A DNA stretch of 64,000 nt, from NCBI GenBank assembly GCA_003988855.1, contig QYAI01000003.1:62001-126000 (forward strand). The letters run 5' to 3'. Position numbers and translations under genes: made by a program. The notes beneath the pieces are model-generated. The model was not told the origin of the DNA, did not search any database, and was given only the letters and a program-made list of their open reading frames with translations. Below, piece by piece: positions 23,002-35,403 of the stretch (positions within the stretch are counted from its first letter, which is position 1; the number at the start of each line of letters is the position of its first letter). The DNA is from Arachnopeziza araneosa (taxonomy: Eukaryota; Ascomycota; Leotiomycetes; Helotiales; Arachnopezizaceae).

Positions 23002-24255
23002 ATGAGTACAGACACCAAAATACCAGTTTGGCTGGATTGTGATCCTGGTGAGTCTATTTATTCTTACGTTTGAGCAGAGAAAAGCTAACGGGTTGAAGGC
23101 CACGACGTAAGCATCAGTCCTACGTTACAAATAAAAGTTTTTCGAGTTCATACATAATCTCAACAGAACCCACTACTCAATATTAAAATGTAAAGCTAAT
23201 AGCCGATTAAGGACGCATTCGCTATTCTCCTTGTCGCCCATCACCCTTCCATCAACCCTCTCGGAATCTCTACAACCCACGGAAATTCTTCTCTTCCACA
23301 TACAACTCACAATGCGCTCTCTCTTTTAACTGCTTTCTCACGCACCGATATCCCGGTTTATTCAGGAGCCCGTTCCGGACTCTCCCGCCCCGCCATCCAC
23401 GCACCATCAATTCATGGTGAATCTGGATTAGACGGAACCCTCCTGCTCCCCGTCCCTACCATTTCCGCCTCCAACACCCCTGCGATCGACGCCATGGCAT
23501 CATCTCTACTTTCTACCTCTCCCGGAATAGCATGGTTGATTGCCACTGGAGCCCTCACGAATGTAGCTCAGCTATTCCAGAAATATCCTGCCCTACCGAA
23601 ACACCTTAAAGGTGTAAGTATAATGGGTGGAGCTATCGGCGATAATTTTACTGCCGCACCACTAGGGATTGTATCTGGGGTACCACGGATAGGGAATTGG
23701 AGCGTATGGGCAGAATTCAACATCCTAATTGATCCGGAGGCAGCGGACTTGGTTTTTTCAAATGCGGATCTGAAGGGGAAGATTACTCTGATTCCGCTAG
23801 ATGTTACACATCTGGTTTTGGCTACACCAAAGGTGCATCAGTTATTGTTGAAGGGAAAAGATGAGAGAGGAGAGACCAGACTGAGGAGGATGTTGGTGGA
23901 GTTATTGATGTTTTTTGCAGCTACTTACAGGGATGTGTTTGGGATTAGGGACGGCCCACCATTACATGATCCGCTTGCAGTTGCGGTTATTCTTGGCGAT
24001 GAACATGTTGTTTTTGAAGATGGAGGCGAGAAGACGGAGAGGTGGGAGGTGAGAGTTGTGACGGAGGGAACACATGAGGAGGCTAAAGAGGGTGCGCAGA
24101 CGGGCAGGACGATTATTAGATTATTGCCCGAGGGTGAGGAGGGAGTTAGGATTCCGAGGGGGTTGGATGTGGATAGATTTTGGGAACTGTTAGAGGAGTG
24201 TTTGCAGAGGGCTGATGAGGCGAATAAGGTGGAAGGAGTAATGGTTGATGCTTAG
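23002..24255 (+). CDS. urh1: Uridine/ribonucleoside hydrolase (inosine-uridine-preferring nucleoside hydrolase family)
   Basis: Three exons: 23002-23047, an 8-nt exon 23099-23106, and 23212-24255, product 365 aa. The tiny exon supplies the Gly-His-Asp part of the signature VWLDCDPGHDDAFAILLVAHH, so the essential DxDxxxDD calcium-binding motif depends on its inclusion. Further family marks are STTHGN, VYSGARSGLSRP, a GVSIMGGAI segment, the EFNILIDPEAA active-site region and PPLHDPLAVAVIL with the catalytic-loop His-Asp. By family knowledge it hydrolyses uridine (and other nucleosides) to base plus ribose in pyrimidine salvage in the cytosol. The C-terminal third is Glu/Arg-rich and more variable. 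Introns of 51 and 105 bp are both GT-AG. Confidence 0.93.
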
Positions 24256-24309
24256 AGTGAGACCCAAATAATCGAGCATTATATGTTTTGATATTCCACT
24301 AAGCATGGT

Positions 24310-25969
24310 TTAGGAATCGGCAGCTTTCCGCCTCTCCAGAACTTTCAAGACGTCAGCAGCGTTATTTCCATCTCCCTTTCTCTTCTTAGGACCTCTCTTC
24401 CTCTTTGACTTTGCATCCCCTCGTCTACCTTCATCATCATCATCTCCACCTTGTCCATTCCACTCGCTAAGTTTGACTTTTTTCTCTTCAAAATCTTCCT
24501 CATCGGCAAATCTACTGCTCCCAAAACCCATATCCATATCTTGTGCATCGCGATCATCTTGCTGTAGCATCTTCTTCCTGCGCTCTTCCTTAGCTCTCTC
24601 TTCTTCTGATTTCTCTTCCTTCGATATCGGATTAAGAGTAGAAGCTTTCTTGAGCGCTGCAAGAAGAGTTGGGTCGCTGAAAGCTTTAGGTTTAGTTGTG
24701 TTTTCCGTTGTTACGGGTTTGGAATCACCAAAGTAATTTCGTGGGCCAGTCTGCCCAGGTCGTGGTGGAGGTGCCATGCTTCCCGATTCTTTATTCTTCT
24801 TCTCTTCCGACACCTCGCCATCTTCTTTCTCCTCCTCATCGGAGTCTTCGTCACCCAGTCCAGCTAATGGGTCGTAATCATCCCCAACTTCATCAAAAAT
24901 ATCCATGTCTTCCTCTGACTCCTCTGCTTTGGGGATTTCAGGAACTTCCATTCCGAGGGGTTTTGCATCTTTATCTGGCATCAAAAGTTCGTTTTTCTTC
25001 TCGAAGACCAGATCTTCGGCTTGAACCTTCCGCACTTTTCGTTTCTCATTTCCATCTTCGTCAACCATAATTAATACTTCTCTTCCTTTGCTATCCCGCT
25101 CAATCCTGCTCTCGATTCTTTTCTCTCCAAATTTCTTGAATTTGCTTCCCAAACTTGGTTGTGCGGCCGCTTTCGCTGCTTCTCTAGCTGTCTTCATCTC
25201 TGCGAGTATTTGATCTCGAGTTCGCTTCTTTCCTGTGAGGGCAGGTGGTGCCATTTCACCTCTCTTCTTCACTTTATCTTTGACCACTACCTCAACTTCC
25301 TTGTTTTCCAACTCATCAAAAGCGTCATCGACGTTCTCCTCTTGTTCATTTTGCTCTCCTTCGTCCTCATTCCTTGCTTTGCCCTCGTCAAGCACGTCGC
25401 TAACGCCAACCTCTCCCCTTTTAACCCTCTGTAATAACCCCCAATCTAAACCCTTCACCAAACTCGCTCTCTCCATCCCGACATCATCGCCAAGTATTTC
25501 ATCTCTCAATTTGATAAACGTCGGTTCATCAATCTGATCCAGCTTCATCATCTCCTCCAGAGCTTTGACTCGTTCTACCTTGTCACTTTTGGTTCCATCT
25601 TCAGAGTCAAATCGTGATTTTGTACGATCTGTGTACCCTTCTGCTAATTTCGCGCCTTTAGGAGCAGCCGAGGACCGAAATTTCTTGGGGGGTTGCGATG
25701 TGCTATTGCGTTCAGCAAGTTGGCGTGCAAAGTCATTTTTATAGGATGAACCTGCAATAGAGCGACTGTGGTTGAGGTTAGCTAGGAGCATAGGAGAGTT
25801 AGAAGAGGTGTGGTTACGGTGTCATGGGAATGGAGCTTCGCATTCGCGAACCCAGTGTTGTTGAAGCGCCATTGCGGTTCTTTTGAGAAACACTATCAGT
25901 GGGAGATGAATCTTTAGCTTGCCGAGCAGGAGTATCGAGTACAAGTTTACGGAATTGCTGATTGTTCAT
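24310..25969 (-). CDS. RED-like spliceosomal protein (RED N-terminal domain)
   Basis: Exons 25969-25818 and 25765-24310 are joined over a 52-bp GT-AG intron (acceptor CCACAG), giving IPMTPRSIAGSSYKNDFARQ and a 535-aa protein. The family signature is around residues 75-170: GYTDRTKSRFD, then EPTFIKLRDEILGDD and ASLVKGLDWGLLQRV, as in metazoan RED/IK. The rest is very charged: an acidic block with EDGEVSEEKK, then DMDMGFGSSRFADEED. The C-terminus is basic with KSKRKRGPKKRK. By family knowledge RED is a component of the activated spliceosome (B complex) with SMU1. It lies tail-to-tail with the nucleosidase gene, whose stop is only 54 bp away. Confidence 0.88.
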
Positions 25970-26293
25970 CGTGCGATTTGAATTTGGTGGATGTGATATG
26001 AAGTGACGAGGGGTTATCTTCAGAACACCTTGCTCTCAGCCTTGCCAGAAATTTAGCGCCTCATCGTAAGGGGTCCAATAAAGGACTTTTTTTTTATACT
26101 TCAGATGAAAACGTTAGAGATTTTGATTATTCAAGAACGTGCCTTATCTATACCCAAATCCTTCATGCTGATACAAAATGGCGCTTGTAATGCTCAGTAC
26201 CAAAGTCCAACGCCCCTATATAGTCTCCCAGCCAGAAATACCTTGGCCAAAGGGTAGAATAACCTTTTCAAACCAAACGCCCAAATACCAAAT
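25970..26293. other. Intergenic region between RED-like and PYM genes
   Basis: About 320 bases serving as the RED-like promoter and the PYM 3' region (both genes on the minus strand). Contains a T9 run near 26089. Nothing else recognised. Confidence 0.5.
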
Positions 26294-26872
26294 CTAGACT
26301 GGTCCCTTCTCAATTTCGTCTTTGTTCTTGGGTTCACCCTCAGCGTCGAAACCCAAAGCATCAAGCTCCCTGATTAGCTCATTGATCTTGATAACCTTTG
26401 CAAACTGCTCCGGTAGCAGGGCAGCTCCTCCTTCTTTCTTCTCCTTCAATTCTTTGGCTTGTTTAAGCTTCTTCTTTAAATTCCTCGCTTTCTTCTCTCT
26501 CTCCGCCTCAGGATCAAGCTCTTCTTGTTTCTCAGCCTCGTCGTCCTTCACTACTTCTTTACCCTTCTCTACATTCTCTTTGGCTTTCTTTCTTGCCTCT
26601 CTACGTTTTGCATTCTTATTACTTGCTGCCGAACTTTCGCCTTGATCATCCTTCAACCCCTCGGCACCAGGTACTCCTCCGCTTCCTCGATTTTTCCATG
26701 AATCAGCTGTACGATTTTTATAGACTTCGACATCCTCCGGAGGTTTATATCCTGGGCGAATTTTGATCTCCTTTCTCTTACTGCCATCAGCCCTTGTAGA
26801 TTCAGGAATATGTCGCTCGCCGGAATTGGTTTCGATGATACCAGCTTTAGATGGAGTTGGTACTGATGGCAT
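26294..26872 (-). CDS. pym1: PYM, partner of Y14 and Mago (exon junction complex disassembly factor)
   Basis: A single-exon frame of 192 aa. Residues about 17-60 carry the Mago-binding (WIBG) signature: SGERHIPESTRADGSKRKEI followed by IKIRPGYKPPEDVEVYKNR. A long, highly charged Lys/Glu region follows (roughly residues 85-150), predicted as helix or coiled coil. The C-terminal helix KVIKINELIRELDALGF is also conserved in PYM proteins. By family knowledge PYM binds the Mago-Y14 heterodimer and the small ribosomal subunit, and removes exon junction complexes during translation. Its start faces QCR9 across a 279-bp divergent promoter. Confidence 0.92.
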   Translation of the reverse strand: MPSVPTPSKAGIIETNSGERHIPESTRADGSKRKEIKIRPGYKPPEDVEVYKNRTADSWKNRGSGGVPGAEGLKDDQGESSAASNKNAKRREARKKAKENVEKGKEVVKDDEAEKQEELDPEAEREKKARNLKKKLKQAKELKEKKEGGAALLPEQFAKVIKINELIRELDALGFDAEGEPKNKDEIEKGPV

Positions 26873-27151
26873 TTCGAAGGGGGGAGGGGCTAATTCATGC
26901 GCAAAATTGATGGAGGAAGTGAATTCGACATCTACGTAGATAGGAAAGCCTAATCAATTGGCGATCAAAATGAGCGAAGTTGTGAGACTGAAAGTAATAT
27001 CGTGGATGATGTTGGACGAGGCTGATTAAATGGTGGGAAGTTCACGTGATCCAACGATCCGGAGCTAAAAGCTTCCATTCCGACTTGCAAACAACGACAA
27101 GCTACAATCCTCTCAATAGAACTCCTTCTGCGCCTTGTTGCATAATTCACA
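26873..27151. promoter_or_regulatory. Divergent promoter PYM / QCR9 with a perfect TCACGTGA palindrome
   Basis: The 279-bp region between two head-to-head starts contains TCACGTGA at 27042-27049, about 105 bp before the QCR9 ATG. This is the classic bHLH (Cbf1-type) core; in yeast Cbf1 acts at several respiratory-chain promoters, so a role at QCR9 is a reasonable inference. Confidence 0.45.
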
Positions 27152-27623
27152 ATGGTATGTAGAGCTTCAAATTACTCTGATACACGTTCAGAATCATGCT
27201 AACTCGTCCAATGGCAGGCTTCCGCCGGTCGTCCTATCTACAAGCAAGTCCCCGGATTCCTTCGCACTCGAATTCCATAGCTCAAGAATATTCGATCACA
27301 GAGATTTGCGATGCTAATTGATCTGCGCAATTAGTTTCCTCTTCCGCAAGAACTACATCTTCCTCGGGGTTGTGTTCGCATCGGCATTTGTCTTCGAGAT
27401 GTAGGCCTCTCCCGTGTTCGAGTTCGGATTGAAGGAAAGAGTTTCCCTTACTGATATGGCAACTAGTGGATTTGATAACTTCTCAGATAAGATTTGGGAT
27501 AACATCAATAAAGGCGTATGTTTTGAATCTATATTTGCAGGGGTATATGCTGATCGAGGACCACAGCGACAATGGAAGGATATCCGAGCGAAATATGTTG
27601 AGAGTGGAGATGATGACGAGTAG
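27152..27623 (+). CDS. qcr9: Cytochrome b-c1 complex subunit 9 (ubiquinol-cytochrome c reductase)
   Basis: Five exons for a 66-aa protein: 27152-27154 (ATG only), 27218-27243, 27335-27400, 27467-27515 and 27567-27623. The assembled product reads MASAGRPIYN, then FLFRKNYIFLGVVFASAFVF, EIGFDNFSDKIWDNINKG, and RQWKDIRAKYVESGDDDE. This matches QCR9 in length, in the single transmembrane helix (about residues 13-31) and in the KIWD..NKGRQWKDI tail. Intron 2 (27244-27334) must use a GC donor (AA|GCAAGT), because only that gives the conserved PIYN join; the others are GT-AG. By family knowledge the subunit sits in the inner mitochondrial membrane next to the Rieske protein and cytochrome c1. Confidence 0.92.
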
Positions 27624-28165
27624 GAGATGAAGGGCCTTGAAGCTTGAAGGATGATATGCGTACTTCTATGCAGTTCTGATACGAAAGGCATTCATTTGGG
27701 GAGCGGTAAACCATAGATTTGAGCTGTATAAAATAAAACAACTGTATCACTGCATATTGGCATTGAGAATTTGATTTCCAGAGGATAAAATATTTCAAAG
27801 CGATGAAAGAAAGTTTAGATCTTTGTTAGTGAGCATCCGTGCTAGTTTCGGTTTGTGATGAGAAATCTCTCAGCCTCATCTCTGATAAAGCTGGCCACTT
27901 CAAAAATAACCCGGAAACAATCTTCGCAGATATCCGAACACTACCTGACGATATAGATCTGGAAGTTGATAGATAATATCAAGCATAGCTTGGATATTCG
28001 TAAATTGGCTATCCTGCTTGTTGCATCCAACGCGGTCGAAAACCAACAGCCTCAAGGTCTACGAGTCTCCACCAACACATCACCCAAAGCCCTACTATCA
28101 GATAGTCTACTTTCACGTTAGACAGCCGAGAGATACGACATGCGAAGAGCTTCATTTCGTCAATA
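27624..28165. other. Intergenic region between QCR9 and the UBR1-like gene
   Basis: 540 bases of UTR/promoter sequence; nothing recognised. A short open frame at 28018-28236 overlaps the next gene's start and is not accepted. Confidence 0.5.
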
Positions 28166-31100
28166 ATGGACGCTCTGTCTACTCAAGAGCAACAGCTCTG
28201 CGAATTTCTCAAGTCCCAACCCCGCCAACACTCTAATCGATACACCACCGCCGCATCGAATGCCCTTCTACAATCACTCTTTTGGTCACTCGCTGGCGGT
28301 CGCCCAGAATACCTTCGCCTCTTTTTCCCAGATAATACTCGACCACTTACAAATGCAACATGGAAACTTCGTGCGGCTCAAGGAGGGGCAGATGGGGATG
28401 AATTCACCGAAGCGGCAAGAGGCAAGGCATGTGGACATATATTTAAAGCTGGAGAAGCTACATACAGATGCAAAACATGCAGCGCAGATGACACATGTGT
28501 TCTATGCAGCAGATGCTATGATTCCAGTGATCATACAGGACATATGGTCTATGTGAGCGTCTCTTTAGGTAACAGTGGTTGCTGCGATTGCGGAGACCCG
28601 GAAGCATGGAAACTTCCTGTTCACTGCGCTATCCATACGGCTCACGAAGATGGGAAGCAGAGCAAAGATAAAGGAAAGGCACCGACACTGCCAAATGATT
28701 TGGTTCAGGCTATCAAGAGGACGATTGGGAGGGTGTTTGATTACATCTGTGATGTAATTTCATGTTCCCCCGAGCAGCTACGGCTACCGAAGTCTAGAGA
28801 GACTATATTACTGGATGAAAGAATGTCAAGACTTACTTCGAGGTACTATGGCGGAGATATCCTCGAAGATTCGTGCGAGTATGCTTTACTTTTATGGAAC
28901 GACGAGAAGCACACTGTTAATGAAGTCCGGGATCAAGTTGCTAGGGCTTGCAGAGTTTCCATTGATGAGGGTCTTCAACGAGCACACGAGACTGATGATA
29001 TTGGTCGGGCTATAGTTAAGTATAGTACCGATGTTGATGAGCTTTTGAAAGTTTCGGAGATCATCGAGCAGATAAAAGTCACTGTTACTATTCGATCTGC
29101 ACGAGATACATTTAGAGAACAGATGTGCGGAACTATTATTGAGTGGCTGAGTGATATTGCTGGATGCAGTGTTGGTTCGGATCACGACATTCTACGTCAA
29201 GTCATTTGTGAAGAGATGCTTAAGCCTTGGAGTACCGGTAGCGAGGCTAGTAATGCGGATGTCGGAATGAAAGGTATCGATGATCACGAGGTAGAAGATA
29301 TCGATGAGTGGCAAGATTATCGACGTGGTCTTCTGGGACGTCAAGCCGGAATTATTCGCGCCGTTGTGGAAGCAGCAAATCCCGAATCCGACTCTGATGA
29401 TAGTGATTTTGACCCAGGAGAAGGTGATGACGAGGATGATGGCAGTGCCGACGATATCGACCGAGCAATGATGAATGCTGGATCTGATGATGGTGCTGGA
29501 TCCGAATTCGGCGAAGATGGGGCAGCAGAGGTAGTAAGCTATTTATTTGCAGCTGCAGGCCAATCTCAGACTACCACGGATGGAGATGGTGATGTCGACA
29601 TGAGCGGCAGAGAAAACTCCCCTATGGAAGAATCCGAAGCAACTATGGCAGGCTATCCTCCACCGCCACCACCTCCTCCGCCAGCTCCAGCAAGGGCAAT
29701 TCGAGACCGGGATATCACTCCATCGGACTCCGATACAGCTGAGATGCAACCTTTGATTTCAAGCACCGTATATGCCAAAGCCAATTTGGGCGGTCCGATC
29801 CCCAAGACCCCCCACAATCCTGTCAAGGTTGAGACCGTACTAAAACCACCTCGATATTGGCTTGAGACTCCACACGCTTTCACTGAACGAGATGCACTTC
29901 CTATGCATGAAGATTTGTGGCAACGCCTTCGGCTAGATTGGATGATTTTATTTGATCTCAGGATGTGGAAAAAAGTTCGTGTTGATCTTCGGGATCTGTA
30001 TATCTCTACAGTTGTGTCAATTCCGGAATTCAAAAGAGTCCTTGGATTGAGATTTGCTGGTCTATACACAACACTGGCGCAGCTTTATCTCATCGCAGAC
30101 AGAGAGCCAGATCACTCTATCATCAATATCTCGTTACAGATGCTGACGACTCCTACTATTACTGCTGAGATTGTAGAGCGAGGAAACTTCTTAACCAACC
30201 TCATCGCCATTCTCTACACTTTCTTAACAACTCGCCAAGTCGGTCATCCTCATGAAATCAACCCGAATGCTGTCCTCGCTTTTGACTCCGGATCTGTCAC
30301 AAACAGGCGAATGTATCATTTCTTTATGGACCTTAGATACCTCTTCAGCTCCGAGCATGTACAGGAAAGACTACGGTCTGATGACAGATATATGATGCAA
30401 TTTTTAGATCTTGTTAAGCTTCATCAAGGCATCTGCCCCAATGTCCGAGCCGTTGGCGACCATGTGGAGTACGAGACTGATGCATGGATCAGTGCCTCCT
30501 TAATCACTCGAGAGATCAACCGCTTATGCAGGCAGTTTTCAGAATCATTCAAGTGGAGCGTCGGCGACGACCATAGCTATATTGCCAAGGCGATCCGATT
30601 AGCCGCTAAAGCTGTCATTCTGAACTCTCTCGGTACCGAAAGAAAGCGCTTTGTGCAAGCCGAGATCAAGGAAGAAATCAAGTTCAAGAACGTTGGTGAT
30701 TATGAGTTTGATACTACGGAGATGTCGAACAAGGTTCTACAACACTCTGTGGTAAGATTTGTGGTTGAATCGCAGCCAATTAGCTTTCATCATGCTTTGC
30801 ATTACACTTTGTCATGGCTTATTGAGTGTGGTAAGAATATGTCCAAGGAACAGATCACCCAGCTTTTGAGCTTCACAACCGCAGATCTCCTTCAGAAGCC
30901 ACGAGCCATGGGTCAAAGATCAATGCCTAGTCAAAACTACACGCCTGAAGATCATCTAATGGCGGCATTCGACTATCCATTGCGCGTCTGTGCTTGGTTG
31001 GCTCAGATGAAAGCTGGAATGTGGGTACGGAATGGTATGAGCCTTCGTCATCAAATGGGTACTTATCGTGGCGTCAGTCAAAGAGATGTTTCTCATCACC

Positions 31101-34100
31101 GTGATATCTTCCTACTACAAACTGCCATGGTTGTTTGCCCACCAGCTCGCGTACTGGTATCTACCATTGATCGTTTTGGCCTTGAGCATTGGATGAAGGG
31201 TATTTACGAGCAAAAGCCAGATGGAGTCGAAGATGGGCAGATGTTAGACGTTGTTGAAGACTTGATACACCTCATGATCGTTTTGATCAGCGATCGAACG
31301 TCCTTGGTCAGCAACGACAAGGAACCAAGCCCACATGTCCTAGCAATGCGCCGCGATATCACCCACGTTCTCTGCTTTAAGCCTCTGTCATTTTCTGAGA
31401 TATGCCAGAAGCTTCCAGATAAATTCCAAGACCAAGAAGAGTGCCAAGATATTCTTGATGAAATGACGACATTCAAACCACCAGAGGGCCTTTCAGATGT
31501 TGGAACTTTTGAACTAAAAGAACACTTCCTAGAGGATATCGATCCGTATATTGCGCATTACAATAAGAACCAGAGGGAAGAATCTGAGAATGCTTATAAA
31601 ATCTGGATGGCGAAGAAGACCGGGCGAGCGGCAACAGATATTGTATTCGAACCAAAACTTCGGCCAGTAGAGTCAGGTGCCTTTTCTGACTTAGCTGCAT
31701 TCACGAGGACTGGCATCTTTGCTCAGATTGTCTACTATGCACTTCTCTATCCTGTCAAAGCTCAGCAACTTACACCTACAGTCCCTGTAACAAGAGTTGA
31801 GGCCTTCTTACAAGTTGTTTTACATTTGGTCCTCATTGCCATTGCTGAAGATAAAACAGATGAAGATGAAATGTCTGAGGAATCTCTTCAATCGTTCGTA
31901 TACATTGCTCTCACAAGCAATGCTCGCAGCAATTTCCTGCCTCAAGCTCCGGCTTCAAAGACCATCGTCGCTATTCTCGAGATGTTATCGCGAAAGGAGG
32001 AATTTAAGAGTTGCCATTCTAAGATTGCTTTGGTTTTGAGGAGAATGAAGCAGAAACGCCCTCGCAATTTCGAAACCGCATTCGCTCGCCTTGGAGTTCC
32101 GATCGATCGCATATCTACTGCTTCACCTGCTAATAACAACGTTCTCGAGGACCGTGAGAAGAAGAAGCAAGCAGCTCTTGCTCGTCAAGCTAAGGTCATG
32201 GCACAATTTCAACAACAACAGAAGAATTTCCTCGACAATCAGGGCAATATTGATTGGGGTGATGATGATGTCAGTGATGACAATCTTGAGACTGAAGTCG
32301 AAGATCATAAGACGTACTGGCAATATCCATCTGGGACTTGTATCTTGTGCCAAGAAGAGACCAGGGATGGCCGACTCTATGGAACATTTGCATTAATGAC
32401 AGAGAGCACAATTTTGCGACAAACAGATTTCAAGGATCCGGATTTCGTTCGGGAGGTTGCCAAGACCCCGGGGAATTTAGATCGATCCGCGGAAAGCATT
32501 CGACCTTCTGGTGTTGCGGGTGAGAATCGGGAACATGTGCACAAGATCAATTCTGCAGGCAGGGAGATCATCGCAGAACGTCAATTCATCGGCAAAGGCT
32601 ATGATCCTAATTGTACCAAAATAGGCCCAGTCTCTGTTGGATGTGGACACATTATGCATTATAAATGCTTTGCAGTGTATTATGAGGCTTCTCAAAGACG
32701 TCATCAACATCAAATTGCTAGACACCACCCCGAGAATCTTGGATTGATGGAATTTGTATGTCCTCTATGCAAAGCATTGGGGAATGCGTTTCTTCCGATC
32801 ATCTGGGCTCAGAAAGAAGAATTGGCGTTGACCCAAGTCAAGTCCGAAATAGACTTTGTCGATTGGCTCCCATTTTTTGGCCCAGACAGCACCGGTCGAA
32901 CGGATAAGATAACCACGATTCCATTAGGAGAACAGAAGAGTCGAGCAATTGAGTATTTCACACAGCATAATCAAGCATTCCTGCCAGCACCCATGGTTCA
33001 AAGGATGCCAGAACTTCTAATGGATGCTTGGGCTCCTCCAAGTCTACCTACGTCGCCCCTTCAATTTCCAGCAGTTGGAGATATGAGGATCACAACTGGA
33101 GTTACAGCTGGAGTACCAGTCGTAGTTCCAGCCATTTGGTCCAATGATGCAGGCCCTTCCTCTGCCAATCAACCGACGCCAACTGTATCCCCAATGACCG
33201 AGTTAGTTGAAACGTATCGTCGATTACGAGACACTATGGTTAAGAATGGTTTGAATACTAAGCATAGGCTCTCACCCGCCGACGAATTAAAGTTTGCAAG
33301 CGACTTCAAATGCAGTGATACCCTAGCCAAGTCCCTTGGTATGTCAATTTCTTCGGTAGAAATTCAGCAGCGCGGAGTAGCATCCATAAGTGGCACTACA
33401 TTTATCGAGTCAGTTCCACAGCAAGCTCTTACTCATCTTCGAATCCTAGCTGAGTCGGCATCGTCATATGTATCTATTGGTGGTATCAGATCTGGTGGAG
33501 ACAATGTTGTTACCAGGGAATTTAGCACTGATTATGAGGACCAAAATTTGGCTCTCTTTTTGCGAAAGGGAAGTCCTTCGGATAAGGAACTGGAAAGAGT
33601 GCTGCATCTATCGTCTTACAAGGCTTTGCTAGCGCAAGACAGCTTTAACTTCCTTGCAGAATGCTCGCTCTGCTTAGCGCCAATTGATAACCTTGACATC
33701 ATGCATATTGTCCGACTTTGCTACCTCGCTGAAATAATCAAAGTTGCATTGAATATGGGTCGCAATATGGGGAAGTCGAATTACTGGCAGTGGATTTCAT
33801 CAAACTCAACTCAATACAATAACTTCCAGGCTCTCTGCTCCCATGTTCGCCAATGGGATGGCCAAATTACTGGTTTCTCATCGGATCATCCAAGTATGGC
33901 CATGGAGCAACCGTGCTTTGATGGACTCGAATCTTGTGTTTCGTTCACGAAGAAATACGCCTTGACATTTTTGCGCAAAACTGCGTTACTATTACATGTC
34001 CGCTATGGTGTCACTTTCCAGAATCACATTTCGACGTCGCCTGATGCAGACGAGCTTGATCGCTTGACCGAAGCTCTTCAACTCCCATCGTTTGATGAGA

Positions 34101-34723
34101 TGTGTAACCTTAGCGTCAGCCCAGTTCTCTTTACCCTCGCCCATGGATGGATCAAACATGCTTCTATCGCTGTATCTCTAGCACACCCAGCAATCTTTGA
34201 GTTGGTTGGTTTGCCAAAGAATTACGACACCTTAATGGAGGAGACTATGAAACGACGTTGTCCCACAACAGGCAAGGACGTAAGCGATCCGATGCTTTGT
34301 CTATTTTGTGGAGTCATTACATGTGGACAAAGTATCTGCTGTCTGAAAGAAGGCGAACGGGGTGGCCGAAAGATGCAAATTGGTGGTGCGCAGCAACATA
34401 TGGCTAAGTAAATTCTCTCCACTCCGTTCTTTGCATATACTAACCATCACTCCAGATGCCAACGAAATATTGGTCTCTTCATCAATATTCGCAAATGCTG
34501 CGTGTTCTATCTCTACCACATATCTGGATCATGGATGGTAGCTCCCTACATTGATAAATACGGCGAGGTAGATCCTGGACTCCGCCACTCAAGACAACTC
34601 TTCTTAAATCAGAAGAGATATGATGCCTTACTACGCACCGTATGGCTAGGCCATGGCGTTCCAAGTGTGATTAGTCGGAAGTTGGAGATGGATGTCAACA
34701 ATGGGGGTTGGGAGACGATTTAA
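28166..34723 (+). CDS. ubr1: UBR1-type E3 ubiquitin ligase (N-recognin, N-degron pathway)
   Basis: Exon 1 is 28166-34407 and exon 2 is 34456-34723, with a 48-bp GT-AG intron; 2169 aa. The UBR box is at residues about 88-158 (KACGHIFKAGEATYRC, then CVLCSRCYDSSDHTGH, and GCCDCGDPEAW) with the Cys/His zinc ligands that bind type-1 N-degrons. A ClpS-like region follows (YALLLWNDEKHTVNEV). An acidic tract lies at about 408-440 and a Pro9 tract near 497. A long helical body leads to a RING-H2 at about 1391-1545 (TCILCQEETRDG, GCGHIMHYKCF, CPLCKALGN). The C-terminal UBR cap has KRRCPTTGKDVSDPMLCLFC and, across the intron, AQQHMAK-CQRNIGLFINIRKC. It ends VNNGGWETI as fungal Ubr1 does. By family knowledge it ubiquitinates N-degron substrates with an E2 of the Rad6 type. 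A paralogue such as Ubr11 cannot be excluded. Confidence 0.95.
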
Positions 34724-35403
34724 ATGAGAAACTTTGAGTGATCAGTGGATGATATATGGTTGGACTTCATGCTAGACATTACTAGAAGACAAATGGTATG
34801 ATAGATGATTCATGATTGGGTGGCTGGAGTCGTGTCTTTCTCTTTTCGACACGCTATGATTTGCTTTTGTGTCTGGGTCGGTTTCGTGTGGGCGTAGTAG
34901 ATAGATACTATATTGGAGTTAACAATCATGATACTTGTTAGACTATAACATGGTCAGTCTCTCGTATTCGAATCAGCATCTCTGTCATCCTCCTAAAATA
35001 ATTTGACTTGTACAACAGGATGAAGTGCTTGTTTCATTTCATTTCAAGTTCGAAATATTTGAGAACAGCTCTCAGATCATTATGTTAGTTCATCTTTATA
35101 TATCTTCCGCCATACCAGCTACTCCCATCTTTTTGACCATATCCCGGCATGAGAAGAAAAATTACCAAACAGATACTCAATTGTGTCCGAGAATTATTGG
35201 CTATGGATGTTTTTGACTTGCTTATTGAGAGTTAAATTAGATGGCTCTCTCTCAAAAAGTAGATAATACTACTCTATGCATCCTCTTACTCGCCCTAGAG
35301 GCTTGGAAGTAATATGCAGCTCCCTTTACCCCTCGTAAACATGATACAAGAATTCTCTACATTGCCCAATCTCCCTGATATCACCAAATGAAGCAGGCCG
35401 TCG
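34724..35403. other. Convergent intergenic region
   Basis: About 680 bases between the UBR1 stop and the 3' end of the minus-strand membrane protein; TA-rich, nothing recognised. Confidence 0.5.

Noticed and set aside
28260..28757. Plus-strand frames inside the 5' part of the UBR1 gene
   Set aside because: Alternate-frame shadows of the UBR box region.
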